A DNA stretch of 64,000 bases from Streptomyces sp. CB02923 (GCF_001905005.1 NZ_LWKZ01000004.1:44138-108137); one strand, 5' to 3'; numbered from the stretch's first letter, positions 25,630 to 37,379 are shown. Made by a program: numbers and translations. The notes: generated by a model not told the origin, from the sequence alone.

Positions 25630-26115
25630 CTACGCCGGACTCGCGCCCCCCGCCTCGTCATCGTCGTCCGGGAGTTTGCACACCCGCTCCAGGTAGATGG
25701 CGGCCGCCACCACCGCAGCGCCTGCCAGGACCGAGAAGCCCGCGTAGAAGGCCTGGTCGCGGCGGGGGTCGACGTCGAGTCCGGCGGTCAGCAGGAAGAC
25801 GCCGACGCCGCCGTACAGGCCGGCCACCAGGGAGGCCACCAGGGCGCTCGCCTGGCCGAAGACGACGGCGCGGGCGGCGACCAGCGGGTCGACGCCCTTG
25901 GCGCCGGGGCGGCGTTCGCGCTGGGCGTTCAGGCGGGAGCGCAGGGACAGGGCGGTGGCGGCCAGGACGGCGGCGATCAGGGCCAGCACGATGGGGGCCG
26001 CCAGCGGCACGCTGGGGAGCGTGCCGAGGGAGTCCCACAGCCGGGCGCCGGCCCACGCCAGCACCCCGGCCGCCAGGAACAGCCCGACCAGCACCTTGAT
26101 GTGTAGCTGCTTCAC
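25630..26115 (-). CDS. DUF3180 membrane protein
   Basis: A 161-residue protein with four predicted membrane helices: KVLVGLFLAAGVLAWAGARL, LAAPIVLALIAAVLAATAL, SALVASLVAGLYGGVGVFLL and AFYAGFSVLAGAAVVAAAIYL. It has a short basic loop with RSRLNAQRERRPGAKGVDPL and an acidic C-terminus (LPDDDDEAGG). This order matches the actinobacterial DUF3180 family, commonly located next to folate genes. Function is unknown. The GTG at 26113-26115 has AGGGG about ten bases upstream. It lies 151 bases downstream of folK on the same strand, so it may be the last gene of the folate operon. Confidence 0.85.
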   Translation of the reverse strand: MKQLHIKVLVGLFLAAGVLAWAGARLWDSLGTLPSVPLAAPIVLALIAAVLAATALSLRSRLNAQRERRPGAKGVDPLVAARAVVFGQASALVASLVAGLYGGVGVFLLTAGLDVDPRRDQAFYAGFSVLAGAAVVAAAIYLERVCKLPDDDDEAGGASPA

Positions 26116-26266
26116 CGAGCGTTCGCCCCTTGTGCCCTCGTCCTCGTACGTGTGGTGCGGAATGCGGTCTTGTCCATCGTCTGCGGAATATACGGGTTGT
26201 GGCAGGTCCGGTACGGCGTACGGCGCGGGCGTCCGGCAGACGCACGGGCCCGTACCGTCCCAACGT

Positions 26267-26860
26267 CTACTCGGGCAGCCGCAGTTCCAGGTCGACGCGC
26301 GGCATGACGCCGTCGCGGCCGACCGCCGAGAGCAGTTCCACCACCGCACCGCGGCCCGGAACCTCCGCCTCCGGGTCGACGTCGTACCACGGCACCAGCA
26401 CGAAGGCGCGCTCGTGGGCCCGCGGGTGGGGCAGGGTCAGCAGCGGGTCCTCGGAGACGACGTCCTGGTAGGAGAGGATGTCGACGTCGATGGTGCGGGG
26501 GCCCCAGCGCTCGTCGCGGACGCGCTCGAAGGCCTCCTCGATCGCGTGGCCGCGCTCCAGCAGCGAGGCGGGCGGCAGCGTCGTCTTGATGAGCACCACC
26601 GCGTTGAAATACGTGGGCTGCGAGCCGGGGTCGACGCCCCACGGCTCGGTCTCGTACACCGGCGAGACGGCCTTGACGCGGACACCCGGGGTGTCCTCCA
26701 GCGCGTCGATGGCGCCCTGGATGGTCTCCAGGCGGTTGCCGAGGTTGCTGCCGAGGGAGATCACGGCGCGTTTCGGGTTGGAGAGCGTCACGTCCGCGGC
26801 GTCCACCCGCTCCACCACGGACGTGGGCACCGGCTGTACGGTCGGGTCACTGCTGGTCAT
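26267..26860 (-). CDS. folK: 6-hydroxymethyl-7,8-dihydropterin pyrophosphokinase
   Basis: Transfers pyrophosphate from ATP to hydroxymethyl-dihydropterin, making the substrate of FolP. The strand KRAVISLGSNLGNRLETIQ, then YETEPWGVDPGSQPTYFNAVV and the metal/ATP signature RWGPRTIDVDIL are all present, with LTLPHPRAHERAFVLVPW near the end. The 197-residue length includes a 30-residue N-terminal extension before the conserved core. The ATG overlaps the folB stop (ATGA), so folB and folK are translationally coupled, as is usual for consecutive folate enzymes. Confidence 0.95.
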   Translation of the reverse strand: MTSSDPTVQPVPTSVVERVDAADVTLSNPKRAVISLGSNLGNRLETIQGAIDALEDTPGVRVKAVSPVYETEPWGVDPGSQPTYFNAVVLIKTTLPPASLLERGHAIEEAFERVRDERWGPRTIDVDILSYQDVVSEDPLLTLPHPRAHERAFVLVPWYDVDPEAEVPGRGAVVELLSAVGRDGVMPRVDLELRLPE

Positions 26861-27216
26861 ACTCGGCTCCGGGTGATGGTGATGGTCACGTCGTCAAAGG
26901 GGACAGTGATCGGGGCGTCCGGTTTGTGGACGACCACCTCCACCTCCTGCACCCCCTCATGCTTGAGGCACTGGCCGGCGATACGCTCCGCGAGCGTCTC
27001 GATGAGGTCGACGGGCTCGCCCTCGACGACGGCCACGACCTCCTCCGCCACGACGCCGTAATGCACGGTCTTCGCGAGGTCGTCGGTCGCCGCCGCCGGG
27101 CGGGTGTCCAGACCCAGCACCAGGTCCACGATGAAGGTCTGGCCCTCTTCGCGTTCCCGGGGGAAGACCCCGTGGTGCCCTCGGGCCTTCAGCCCCCGCA
27201 GCGCGACACGATCCAC
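26857..27216 (-). CDS. folB: Dihydroneopterin aldolase
   Basis: Cleaves 7,8-dihydroneopterin to hydroxymethyl-dihydropterin and glycolaldehyde. The compact 119-residue sequence has the family pattern DRVALRGLKARGHHGVFPRE (catalytic-region HG), EGQTFIVDLVLGLDT, KTVHYGVVAEEV, LIETLAERIA and VEVVVHKPDAPI. The GTG at 27214-27216 is preferred: GGGAG lies ten bases upstream and it matches the usual DRVALRG start. An upstream GTG at 27225 would overlap the ribosome binding site. It ends overlapping the folK start. A 418-base gap separates it from the NTF2-like gene upstream, so it may have its own promoter. Confidence 0.95.
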   Translation of the reverse strand: MDRVALRGLKARGHHGVFPREREEGQTFIVDLVLGLDTRPAAATDDLAKTVHYGVVAEEVVAVVEGEPVDLIETLAERIAGQCLKHEGVQEVEVVVHKPDAPITVPFDDVTITITRSRV

Positions 27217-27634
27217 GCGAATCACACTCCCACTGGTCCCATTGGCACCTCTGGTACCACTGATCGTCGGACTTACGGGCGGGAACCAGAGACTCGTCCC
27301 GGCACGCCGCCCCATCATCGAATCTACCTGCGAGCACCGACAGCGCTTGCCCACGGGGGCCATGGACAAGGCCCCGCACGGCTGCTAGGGCGCTTCTGAC
27401 GGGGCATTCACACGGTCATCCGCGCGGCCACTACCCGTGGCCCCGCGGTCCCACCCCTACCCGTGCGGCACTTGGCTCGAACGGGTGCGCCGGAGTCGAC
27501 CTCGCTGACGCATTCCGCTGACGGGTCCGCAGGTATCTCCGCAGGCCGCCGACCTGGCGAAGGTCACCGTACGTCCACGGAACGACCACACAGCTGCCGC
27601 GGAACCGCGCGAGAACTTCACGCGAGTTTCACGT
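27217..27634. other. 418-base spacer without a gene
   Basis: No credible reading frame on either strand. An imperfect hairpin lies at 27421-27447 (CGCGCGGCCAC, loop TACCC, GTGGCCCCGCG), between the NTF2-like gene and folB in the direction of transcription; it could be a terminator or attenuator. I see no tRNA or riboswitch-like structure. Confidence 0.5.
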
Positions 27635-28129
27635 TCAGACCCCGCCGCCCACGCCTCCGGCGCCCGGCCCGTCGTCGCCGGTCTCGCCGCCGTCGCCGTC
27701 CCCGTCGTCGTCCTGGTCCGCCAGTACGGGCGACCCGTGGTGCGACCAGACCCGCCAGCCCTCCTCCGTACGCCGGAAGACGTTGGTCGCGACGACCAGC
27801 TGGCCGATCAGCGGCCCGACCGAGCCGTCCTCCTCGGCGGGCCCGCCGCTGAGGATGTTCTCGGTGCAGGTGACCAGCGCGGTGTCGCCGAGGACGTCGA
27901 TCTCCACGTCCGTCAGGAAGAACTGGATGTACTCGGTGTTCGCCATGATCAAGGCGTACGAGCGCAGCACCTCGCCGCGCCCGCGCAGCACCGGCCAGCC
28001 CGGATGCACCACGCTCACCTGGCCGTCCATCCACATCTCGGACATGGCCGCGTGGTCACCGCGCTCCATGGCCTCGTACAGGTCGGTGTTCGCCTGTTCG
28101 ACCAGCTCGATGTCCGTACGTGGAGTCAC
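27635..28129 (-). CDS. NTF2-like (SnoaL/DUF4440-type) protein
   Basis: A 164-residue cone-shaped alpha+beta protein of the NTF2 superfamily. ELVEQANTDLYEAMERGDHAAMSEMW and SVVHPGWPVLRGRGEVLRSYALIMA are the typical opening helices and first strands. It then has VEIDVLGDTALVTCTENI, LVVATNVFRRTEEGWRVWSHHGSP. The final 25 residues are Asp/Gly-rich (DQDDDGDGDGG) and probably disordered. The GTG start at 28127-28129 overlaps the folP stop by GTGA, placing it firmly in the folate operon. Members of this group near folP are conserved in actinomycetes; the function is unknown, and a pterin-binding or ketosteroid-isomerase-like role would be a guess. Confidence 0.85.
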   Translation of the reverse strand: MTPRTDIELVEQANTDLYEAMERGDHAAMSEMWMDGQVSVVHPGWPVLRGRGEVLRSYALIMANTEYIQFFLTDVEIDVLGDTALVTCTENILSGGPAEEDGSVGPLIGQLVVATNVFRRTEEGWRVWSHHGSPVLADQDDDGDGDGGETGDDGPGAGGVGGGV

Positions 28130-29046
28130 GCCGCTCCCGTCGCGTCCGCCGCACCCGCGGCGCCCGTCACACTCGTCCCGCCGGCTTTGTCCGCCGCGCT
28201 CTCGACGGCACGGGCGACCCGTACCGCGTCCGCGCTCGCGCGCACCTCGTGCACCCGCACCGCCCAGGCTCCCTCCCGCGCGACGATCGCCGACACCGCG
28301 GCCGTCGCCGCGTCCCGCTCGCGGGCGGGCGGCGGTGCGGCCTGCTCGTCCCCTGCCAGCACCCTGCCCAGGAAACGTTTGCGCGAAGCGGCCACCAGCA
28401 GCGGGCGGCCCAGCTCCCGCAGCCGCGCCAGGTGCGCGATCAGCGCGAGGTCGTGCCCGGCCTCCTTGGCGAAGCCCAGTCCGGGGTCGACGACGAGGCG
28501 CCCGGGGTCGATGCCGCCGTCGACCGCCCGGTCCAGGCTCTGGCGCAGTTCGCCCAGGACCTCGGTGACGACGTCCCCGTACACGGCCCGGTTGTTCATG
28601 TCGATGGACCGGCCGCGCCAGTGCATGACCACGAACGGCACCCCGGCCGCCGCGACCACCGGCACCATCGCCGGGTCGGCCGCGCCCGCGCTGACGTCGT
28701 TGACCAGTCGCGCGCCGGCCGCCACGGCCTGCTCGGCCACCGAGGCGCGCATGGTGTCCACGGACACCGTGGCCCCGGCGGCGCACAGCTCCCGTACGAC
28801 GGGGACGACCCGGCGCAGTTCCTCCGCCTCGTCCACCCGGGCCGCGCCCGGACGCGTCGACTCGCCGCCCACGTCCACCAGGTCGGCTCCCTGCGCCACC
28901 AGGTCCAGGCCGTGCTTGACGGCGAGTTCGGTGTCGAACCACTGCCCGCCGTCGGAGAACGAATCGGGCGTCACGTTCACCACGCCCATCACCGCGCAGC
29001 GGCCCCAGTCCGGAAGTCCGGCCACCCGGCCGCGCAAGGTACTCAT
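28126..29046 (-). CDS. folP: Dihydropteroate synthase
   Basis: Condenses hydroxymethyl-dihydropterin pyrophosphate with p-aminobenzoate; the sulfonamide target. Hallmarks: GVVNVTPDSFSDGG (substrate loop 1), GADLVDVGGESTRPGA (loop 2), VSVDTMR, ARLVNDVSAG, VVMHWRGRS, LVVDPGLGFAKE and LLVAASRKRFLGRV. AVRVHEVR closes the barrel. The 306-residue product carries a 25-residue Ala/Gly-rich tail (TGAAGAADATGAA) of no evident role. It is coupled to the NTF2-like gene by a four-base overlap. The lysyltransferase gene upstream on the same strand ends 80 bases before it. Confidence 0.96.
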   Translation of the reverse strand: MSTLRGRVAGLPDWGRCAVMGVVNVTPDSFSDGGQWFDTELAVKHGLDLVAQGADLVDVGGESTRPGAARVDEAEELRRVVPVVRELCAAGATVSVDTMRASVAEQAVAAGARLVNDVSAGAADPAMVPVVAAAGVPFVVMHWRGRSIDMNNRAVYGDVVTEVLGELRQSLDRAVDGGIDPGRLVVDPGLGFAKEAGHDLALIAHLARLRELGRPLLVAASRKRFLGRVLAGDEQAAPPPARERDAATAAVSAIVAREGAWAVRVHEVRASADAVRVARAVESAADKAGGTSVTGAAGAADATGAA

Positions 29047-29126
29047 GTCCCCAGCCTAGGCGCCTCCCATGAAGACGCCGCCCACCCCCGGGAGGGGGCG
29101 GGCGGCGCACCGGGGACCAGGCGGCG

Positions 29127-30971
29127 CTACGCCGCCGGCTCGACCTCGTCCGCCCTGATCGGCGCCGTGGTGTGCGCGCACGGACGCGGCCCGGCGGTCT
29201 TCCCGCGGCGCAGCGCGCGGGGCAGTCCCAGCTCCAGGTACCCCTCGGCCTGGAGCGCGGCCAGGCCGATGCGCGGGATGTCCCGGCTGTTGCGGAAGAC
29301 CACGAAGCGCGGCTCCCAGCGCGGGCGGAACTTGTCGTTGAACTTGTACAGCGACTCGATCTGGTACCAGCGGGACAGGAAGACCAGCATGCCGCGCCAG
29401 ATCCGGATGACCGGCCCGGCGCCCAGCTTCTCGCCGCGCTCCAGGGAGGAGCGGAAGACCGCGAAGTTCAGCGACACCTGCTTGATCGCGAGGTCCGGGG
29501 CCGCCTGGAGGGAGGCGACGATCAGCAGCTCGTTCATACCGGGGTCGGCGCTGCGGTCGCGGCGCATCAGCTCCAGCGAGATGCCGTCCTTGCCCCACGG
29601 TACGTAGTGCTGCATCGCCTTCAGGTCGCCGAACGGGCCGGGCTCCTCGCCCTCGGCCGGCGCCAGGTGGGCGGTGGCGATGACCGCGTCGCCGTCCTTC
29701 ACGGCGTCGATGCGGCCCAGCGCCATGGAGAAGCCGCGCTCGGTGTCGGTGTCGCGCCAGGCGTCGGCGGCCTGCTGGATACGGGCCAGCTCCTCGGGCT
29801 CCAGGTCGCGCACCCGCCGGACCCGGGTCTCGTACCCGTTGCGCTCGATGCGCTTGACCATCTGGCGTACGTTGCGCATCGAGCGGCCGGTGAGGGTGAA
29901 GTCCGCCACATCGACGATCGCCTCGTCGCCCAGCTCCAGCGCGTCCATGCCGGTCTCGCGGGTCCAGACCTGGCCGCCGGTCTCGCTGCAGCCGGTGACG
30001 GCCGGGGTCCAGGAGTGCGCGCGGGCCTCCTCCATGAAGCGCTCGATGGCGCCCGGCCAGGCCTCCACGTCGCCGATCGGGTCGCCGCTGGCGAGCATCA
30101 CGCCGGATATCACCCGGTAGCAGACGGCGGCCTTGCCGGTGGGAGAGAAGACCACGCCCTTGTCGCGGCGGAGCGCGAAGTAGCCGAGGGAGTCGCGGCC
30201 GCCGTGCTTGGCGAGCAGGTCGCGCAGCTGCTCCTCGTCCTGCTCGGTGAGCCGGGCGGCCGGGTGCTCGGGGCGGAAGGCCAGGTAGGCGGTGGTGGCG
30301 GCGGTCAGCAGGCCGAGCGCGCCGAGCGAGTAGCCGACGGTGTAGTCGACGTTGTTCACGTACCGGACCGGGCCTTCGAAGCCGAAGAGGCCCCACATGA
30401 CGTGCTTGAGCCGCTCCCACACCGACGGATCACCGATGATCTTGTGCGGGTGGGAGTTCACGATGATCAGGCCGAGGCCGAAGCTGATGCCGCCGAGGGC
30501 GACGAAGTTCAGCAGGGCCTTCACCCGGCTGCGCGGGTCCGGCAGGGCCTCGAAGGCGCGCCGGTGCCAGACCAGGAAGGCCAGCAGGGCCAGCGAGAGG
30601 GCCGCTCCGACGATGGAGTGCCGGTAGACGAGCTGGGCGGCGATGCCCACCGGGAGCAGCGAGACGGCCGCCACCCAGGCACGGCGCTTACGCCGTTTGA
30701 GTCCGTGGGCGAGCATCAGCAGCAGGATGCCGACGACGATGGAGGCGGCCGCCGCCAGGGCGCTCACGGTGCCCGGCAGAAACTCCGCCAGGGTGTGCAG
30801 CCAGCTGTGCCGGAAGCGGGGGAAGAGCCCGGCCACCAGGTTCAGCAGCCCGACGACCGCCCCGGCCGTCCCCACCAATGGCGGCACCTTTTCCGGGCGG
30901 GGGCCGCGCAGCCAGCGTGGCGGACGCCACGCAACCGTCCCGGACTTTTCGCCATCTAGCCTGTCAGACAT
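29127..30971 (-). CDS. MprF-like phosphatidylglycerol lysyltransferase domain protein
   Basis: Likely integral-membrane enzyme modifying lipids with an amino acid from aminoacyl-tRNA. The 614-residue protein has about six N-terminal membrane helices (residues 30-250: LVGTAGAVVGLLNLVAGLFP, ALAAAASIVVGILLLMLAHG, FVALGGISFGLGLIIVNS, GYSLGALGLLTAATTAYLAF). A cytoplasmic DUF2156/GNAT-fold half follows, with DSLGYFALRRDKGVVFSP, CYRVISGVMLASGDPIGD, FTLTGRSMRNVRQMVKRIER and MNELLIVASLQAAPD. The ATG at 30969-30971 has GGGAAAG upstream. Lysinylation or alanylation cannot be told apart. It lies in the same direction as folP but may be independently expressed. Confidence 0.85.
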   Translation of the reverse strand: MSDRLDGEKSGTVAWRPPRWLRGPRPEKVPPLVGTAGAVVGLLNLVAGLFPRFRHSWLHTLAEFLPGTVSALAAAASIVVGILLLMLAHGLKRRKRRAWVAAVSLLPVGIAAQLVYRHSIVGAALSLALLAFLVWHRRAFEALPDPRSRVKALLNFVALGGISFGLGLIIVNSHPHKIIGDPSVWERLKHVMWGLFGFEGPVRYVNNVDYTVGYSLGALGLLTAATTAYLAFRPEHPAARLTEQDEEQLRDLLAKHGGRDSLGYFALRRDKGVVFSPTGKAAVCYRVISGVMLASGDPIGDVEAWPGAIERFMEEARAHSWTPAVTGCSETGGQVWTRETGMDALELGDEAIVDVADFTLTGRSMRNVRQMVKRIERNGYETRVRRVRDLEPEELARIQQAADAWRDTDTERGFSMALGRIDAVKDGDAVIATAHLAPAEGEEPGPFGDLKAMQHYVPWGKDGISLELMRRDRSADPGMNELLIVASLQAAPDLAIKQVSLNFAVFRSSLERGEKLGAGPVIRIWRGMLVFLSRWYQIESLYKFNDKFRPRWEPRFVVFRNSRDIPRIGLAALQAEGYLELGLPRALRRGKTAGPRPCAHTTAPIRADEVEPAA

Positions 30972-31111
30972 TACTTTCCCGTCGCCCCGGTCGAGAGAAC
31001 GTGCGAGTGTTAGTCGCAGCATCTGGACTTTTGCGCCCTGTATGACGGCGTTTCAGGGCCCGGGGTTCCACCTGCGGCACGGATGACCGGCCGCCCGGAA
31101 GAAAGCACCAC

Positions 31112-32227
31112 ATGGGTCTCACCAGCAAAAAAGTGCTGCTCTTGGCCGTCCTTTTCGCAGTAGCGCTCTTTGTTCTCACCATCTGGCTGTGGCCGCGCCT
31201 GTCCCGGCACAACTGGCGCACGGTCCTCGGCCGCATCGGTCTGCTGCTGGCGACCCAGCTGTCGATCTTCGCCTCGATCGGCCTCTTCGCGAACAATTCG
31301 TTCGGTTTCTACGCATCGTGGGCGGATCTGTTCGGCAAGGAGCAGGAGCCGGGCGTGGTGACCAATTACGAGACCGGCCCGAACGGCACCAAGCTGAAGA
31401 TGCTCGGCAGCGAGCACGTCGGCGTACCCGGCGGGTCCAAGCCGCATGTGGGCGGCCGGATAGACAAGGTCATGCTCCAGGGCGAAAAGTCCAAGATCAA
31501 CAGCCCGGCGTTCGTCTACCTGCCGCCGCAGTACTTCCAGGCCAAGTACGCGAAGAAGCGTTTCCCCGCCTCGGTGGTGCTGACCGGCTACCCGGGCACC
31601 GCACAGGCCCTCTACAAGAAGCTGCACTTCCCGCAGACCCAGCACGACCTGGTCCGCAAGAACAGGACGCAGCCGACGATACTGGTCATGATGCGCCCGA
31701 CCGTCGCGCCGCCGCGGGACACCGAGTGCGTGGACATCCCGAACGGCCCGCAGACCGAGACCTTCTTCACCCATGACGTGCGGCACGACATAGCCAGCCA
31801 CTACCGGGTGGGCACCGACGCCAGCAACTGGGGCGTCATAGGGGACTCCACGGGCGGCTACTGCGCCCTGAAGATGCCGATGCGCCACCCGAAGGCGTTC
31901 TCCACCGGCGTGGCCCTCTCCGGCGCGTACAAGGCCCCGCTCGACGCCTCGACCGGCGCGCTGTTCGGCGGCGACAAGCAGCTGGAGCGGGAGAACGACC
32001 TGATGTGGCGGCAGAAGAACCTTCCCGCGGCGCCGGTGAACCTCCTCGTCACCTCCAGCAAGCAGGGCGAGGAGAACTACAAGGACACGCTGAAGTTCAT
32101 CAAGCAGACGAAGTCCCCCGGCCGGATCGCGTCGATCATCCTCGACAGCGGCGGCCACAACTTCAACACCTGGCGCCGTGAGATACCCGCCGCCTTGGAG
32201 TGGATGGGCGGCCACCTCAAGGCGTAG
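31112..32227 (+). CDS. Membrane-anchored esterase-like alpha/beta hydrolase
   Basis: A 371-residue protein with an N-terminal membrane region (VLLLAVLFAVALFVLTIWLW and IGLLLATQLSIFASIGLFA) and an extracytoplasmic esterase/antigen 85-like domain. The nucleophile elbow reads GVIGDSTGGYCA (Ser in GDSTGG), strand motifs are PAFVYLPPQYF and PASVVLTGYPGTAQ, and the catalytic His is probably in ILDSGGHNFNTW. The start has GGAAGAAAG about eight bases upstream. It is divergent from the lysyltransferase gene, only 140 bases apart, and ends at a strong bidirectional terminator facing folE. The substrate could be a cell-envelope ester; that is inference. Confidence 0.85.
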   Translation: MGLTSKKVLLLAVLFAVALFVLTIWLWPRLSRHNWRTVLGRIGLLLATQLSIFASIGLFANNSFGFYASWADLFGKEQEPGVVTNYETGPNGTKLKMLGSEHVGVPGGSKPHVGGRIDKVMLQGEKSKINSPAFVYLPPQYFQAKYAKKRFPASVVLTGYPGTAQALYKKLHFPQTQHDLVRKNRTQPTILVMMRPTVAPPRDTECVDIPNGPQTETFFTHDVRHDIASHYRVGTDASNWGVIGDSTGGYCALKMPMRHPKAFSTGVALSGAYKAPLDASTGALFGGDKQLERENDLMWRQKNLPAAPVNLLVTSSKQGEENYKDTLKFIKQTKSPGRIASIILDSGGHNFNTWRREIPAALEWMGGHLKA

Positions 32228-32255
32228 CGGCACTCTGCCCCAGGGGGCGAGGCAT

Positions 32256-32301
32256 GACGCGGGCGGGGCCCGGTGGACTTCCACCGGGCCCCGCCCGCGT
32301 C
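32256..32301. terminator. Bidirectional terminator hairpin, esterase/folE
   Basis: Perfect 21-bp inverted repeat (32256-32276 and 32281-32301) with a four-base ACTT loop, between the convergent esterase and folE genes. Confidence 0.93.
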
Positions 32302-32340
32302 GTACGACGGCCGCGAAGCGGCTCAGGGCCGCCTTCGGGC

Positions 32341-32946
32341 TCAGCGCGCCAGAATCAGGCTCATCGCCTCGGAACGGGTCGTGGCGTCCCGCAGCTGGCC
32401 GCGTACGGCCGAGGTGGTCGTCTTGGCGCCCGGCTTGCGTATGCCGCGCACCGACATGCACATGTGCTCGGCCTCGATCACCACGATGGCGCCGCGGGCC
32501 TCCAGGATGCGCATCAGGGAGTCCGCGATCTGCGTGGTGAGGCGTTCCTGCACCTGCGGGCGGCGGGCGAAGACCTCGACGAGGCGGGCCAGCTTGGACA
32601 GCCCGGTGATCTTGCCGCTGTCGGCGGGGATGTAGCCGACGTGCGCGACGCCGTGGAACGGCAGCAGGTGGTGCTCGCACAGCGAGACGATCTCGATGTC
32701 CTTGACCAGCACCATCTCGTCGTGACCGAGGTCGAAGGTGGTCGTCAGGACGTCCTCGGGCTCCTGCCGCAGGCCGGCCAGGATCTCCTTGTACGCGCGC
32801 GCCACCCGCGCGGGCGTCTCCAGGAGACCTTCCCGGTCCGGGTCCTCACCGACAGCGATCAGCAGCTCGCGTACGGCGTTCTCGGCGCGCTTCTCGTCGA
32901 ATTCGCCGACCTTGCCGTCGCCGTCCAGCGTCACCGGATCGGTCAT
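32341..32946 (-). CDS. folE: GTP cyclohydrolase I
   Basis: Opens and rearranges GTP to dihydroneopterin triphosphate, the first step of folate synthesis. The zinc and substrate motifs are intact: [20 protein letters not shown] (Cys and His ligands), [41 protein letters not shown] (third ligand Cys) and [11 protein letters not shown]. The 201-residue length is standard. The ATG at 32944-32946 is chosen; upstream residues come from the intergenic spacer. It is the next gene after ftsH on the same strand, but the ftsH terminator lies between, so it probably has its own promoter. Confidence 0.96.
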   Translation of the reverse strand: MTDPVTLDGDGKVGEFDEKRAENAVRELLIAVGEDPDREGLLETPARVARAYKEILAGLRQEPEDVLTTTFDLGHDEMVLVKDIEIVSLCEHHLLPFHGVAHVGYIPADSGKITGLSKLARLVEVFARRPQVQERLTTQIADSLMRILEARGAIVVIEAEHMCMSVRGIRKPGAKTTTSAVRGQLRDATTRSEAMSLILAR

Positions 32947-33081
32947 CTCGTGCCTCGTTCCTGTTGCGCCCGCTCCGCACGCGGAGTACCACACGTCCAG
33001 GCTAGAACCCGTGAGGCGGCACATTCATTCCGGGGCCGGTGTGGACCTCGTACCGAACCCGGCATATCGGGCCACACGGAA

Positions 33082-33127
33082 CGAGAACCGGGCCCGTACG
33101 GAAGATTCCGTACGGGCCCGGTTCTCG
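33082..33127. terminator. Terminator hairpin after ftsH
   Basis: Perfect 22-bp inverted repeat, 33082-33103 and 33106-33127, with a two-base centre (the innermost pairs would open to form the loop). It starts 23 bases after the ftsH stop on the minus strand. Confidence 0.92.
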
Positions 33128-33150
33128 CGTTGCGGCCGCTCGCCGAGCGG

Positions 33151-35163
<2,013 letters not shown>

Positions 35164-35447
35164 CCATACGGAGCCGTCTAGGCCCCGTCCCTCCTGCCAC
35201 AGTGAGGCACAACAGCCCTGTGGAGGGCTGGTCGTGCGTACGGTGTATTACTGGCCCGAAAAAAGACTGACCTTCGGACGGTACCCCAGCATTGTCACCC
35301 GACGACGCCGCCCACGGTTAACAATGCAGCTTCGGATGCCGTTCTCCCTGCTCCAACGGCGGGAGACCCCACGGGGTTCCCGCCGCCGGGCACCGGTCGG
35401 TCCCGGGCCCCGGCCGCACCGAAGGCGGCCGGACGGGTCTGCGCCGC

Positions 35448-36011
35448 TCAGCCGCCGTAGACGTGCGGCGCGAGCGTGCCCACGAACGGCAGGTTGCGGT
35501 ACTTCTCCGCGAAGTCCAGGCCGTAGCCCACGACGAACTCGTTGGGGATGTCGAAGCCGATCCACTGCACGTCGAGGGTGACCTTCGCCGCGTCGGGCTT
35601 GCGCAGCAGCGTGCAGACCTCCAGGCTCGCGGGCTCGCGGGAGCCGAGGTTCGACAGCAGCCAGGACAGCGTCAGGCCGGAGTCGATGATGTCCTCGACG
35701 ATCAGGACGTGCTTGCCCTTGATGTCGGTGTCGAGGTCCTTGAGGATGCGCACCACTCCGGAGGACTGGGTGCCCGCGCCGTACGACGACACGGCCATCC
35801 AGTCCATCGTGACGGGGGTGGACAGCGCGCGCGCCAGATCCGCCATGACCATCACGGCGCCCTTGAGGACGCCGACCAGGAGCAGGTCCTTGCCCGCGTA
35901 CTCCGCGTCGATCTTCGCCGCCAGCTCGGCCAGCTTGGCGTCGATCTCTTCCTTGCTGATGAGCACCGACTGAAGGTCGGAACCCATGTCCTTGTCGTCC
36001 ACCCGTGCCAC
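35448..36011 (-). CDS. hpt: Hypoxanthine-guanine phosphoribosyltransferase
   Basis: Purine salvage enzyme making IMP and GMP from hypoxanthine and guanine with PRPP. The 187-residue protein shows [19 protein letters not shown] (flexible loop start), [18 protein letters not shown], the PRPP motif [19 protein letters not shown] (EDIIDSG) and [18 protein letters not shown] near the base site. The GTG start at 36009-36011 is used; an internal ATG eight codons later is less likely because the DDKD residues are conserved in memory. It is preceded by tilS on the same strand (63 bases), and in many bacteria tilS and hpt are co-transcribed. Confidence 0.95.
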   Translation of the reverse strand: MARVDDKDMGSDLQSVLISKEEIDAKLAELAAKIDAEYAGKDLLLVGVLKGAVMVMADLARALSTPVTMDWMAVSSYGAGTQSSGVVRILKDLDTDIKGKHVLIVEDIIDSGLTLSWLLSNLGSREPASLEVCTLLRKPDAAKVTLDVQWIGFDIPNEFVVGYGLDFAEKYRNLPFVGTLAPHVYGG

Positions 36012-36074
36012 TCTCGCTCGGTTCGGTGTCGTGAGACTCGTGAAGCGGGGCGGTGCCCTTCGGTGTCCTGTGGC

Positions 36075-37172
36075 TCAGCCCTGCCGGATCACCAGTCTGC
36101 CACCCTGCCGTCGCACACCCACGCGCCCGGGGAGGTTGACGGTCCCCTGACCCCGCCAGCCGGTGATCAGCCGGTCCACTTCCTCGATGTGCCGGGCGAA
36201 CAGCGAACCGGCCGGAGCGCCCGCCGCGATGGCGGCCCGGCGCAGCACCCGGCGGCGCACGGCGGCGGGCAGCGCGTACAGCGCGGTGGCGTCGAGGGTG
36301 CCGCGCTCGTCGAGGACCGTGCGCTCCGCGTCGGCGGCCCAGGAGTCCAGGGCGTCGGCGTCGTCCCGGGAGAGCTGCGCCGTACGGGCCAGGGCCTCCA
36401 CGACGCCCTTGCCGAGCGCCTTCTCCAGCGCGGGCAGGCCCTCGTGCCGCAGCCGGGAGCGGGTGTAGAGGGGGTCGGCGTTGTGCGGGTCCTCCCAGAC
36501 GGGCAGCGACTGGATCAGACACGCCTTGCGGGCGGTCTGGCGGTCGACCTCCAGGAACGGGCGGCGGTAGCGGCCGCCGCGGCCGGCCTTGGCCGCCATG
36601 CCGGACAGCGAACGGGTGCCGGAGCCGCGGGCGAGCCCCAGCAGGACCGTCTCTGCCTGGTCGTCGCGGGTATGGCCGAGGAGGACGGCGGCGGCACCGT
36701 GCCGCTCGGCGGCGGCGTCCAGCGCGGCGTAGCGGGCGTCACGGGCGGCGGCCTCGGGGCCGCCGGCCCGGCCCACCTCGACGGCCACCGCGTCGACCGG
36801 GTCCAGACCGAGGGAGCGCATCCGCAGGACGACCTCGGCGGCGCGGACGTCGGAGCCGTCCTGCAGGCCGTGGTCGACGGTGATGCCGCCGGCCCGTACG
36901 CCCAGCCGGGGCGCCTCGAAAGCGAGTGCGGAGGCGAGTGCCATGGAGTCGGCGCCGCCGGAGCACGCGACGAGCACCAGCGGGGGCCCGTCCGCCACGG
37001 CGGCCGTCAGCGGCGCCCCGGCGGGCCGCGCGGGGCCCGCGGCGACCGGCTGCTGGGCGGGGTGCGCGGAGGCCGGGGAGTGCGAGGAGTGCGAGGAGTG
37101 GTGGTTCAGTACGTCGTGAAGTACGCGGCGGACCGCCACGCGTATCGCGGCGACCGCTGGATGGGGACCCAT
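36075..37172 (-). CDS. tilS: tRNA(Ile)-lysidine synthase
   Basis: Modifies C34 of tRNA-Ile(CAU) to lysidine so that it reads AUA; essential. The PP-loop ATPase motif is [19 protein letters not shown] (about residues 70-88). Further motifs are [51 protein letters not shown] and [17 protein letters not shown]-terminal helical region follows, with [17 protein letters not shown]. The first 55 residues are a low-complexity His/Ser/Ala extension. The ATG at 37170-37172 is preferred over an upstream TTG. Product 365 residues. Confidence 0.94.
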   Translation of the reverse strand: MGPHPAVAAIRVAVRRVLHDVLNHHSSHSSHSPASAHPAQQPVAAGPARPAGAPLTAAVADGPPLVLVACSGGADSMALASALAFEAPRLGVRAGGITVDHGLQDGSDVRAAEVVLRMRSLGLDPVDAVAVEVGRAGGPEAAARDARYAALDAAAERHGAAAVLLGHTRDDQAETVLLGLARGSGTRSLSGMAAKAGRGGRYRRPFLEVDRQTARKACLIQSLPVWEDPHNADPLYTRSRLRHEGLPALEKALGKGVVEALARTAQLSRDDADALDSWAADAERTVLDERGTLDATALYALPAAVRRRVLRRAAIAAGAPAGSLFARHIEEVDRLITGWRGQGTVNLPGRVGVRRQGGRLVIRQG

Positions 37173-37379
37173 GTCCGTTTCCAATCGTCAGCAGAGGGCC
37201 TCGGGCCGTCTCTGGCTTTTCGTCACACAGAGTGCCTAGATGGTGACAGAGACGAGCACTTCCCTGAGCATTGCACGCCTATCCTGCGGTCACGGTCCCT
37301 CAGAAGAGTGATTGAGGGGAGCGTTCACCTGCCTCGCGGTGCGCCCGGCTCACACCTCCGCCCCGCCGGGCTCCGCCCC

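Noticed and set aside
27217..27634. Riboswitch or folate-related leader upstream of folB
   Set aside because: Only one imperfect hairpin could be found; no known riboswitch core was recognised.
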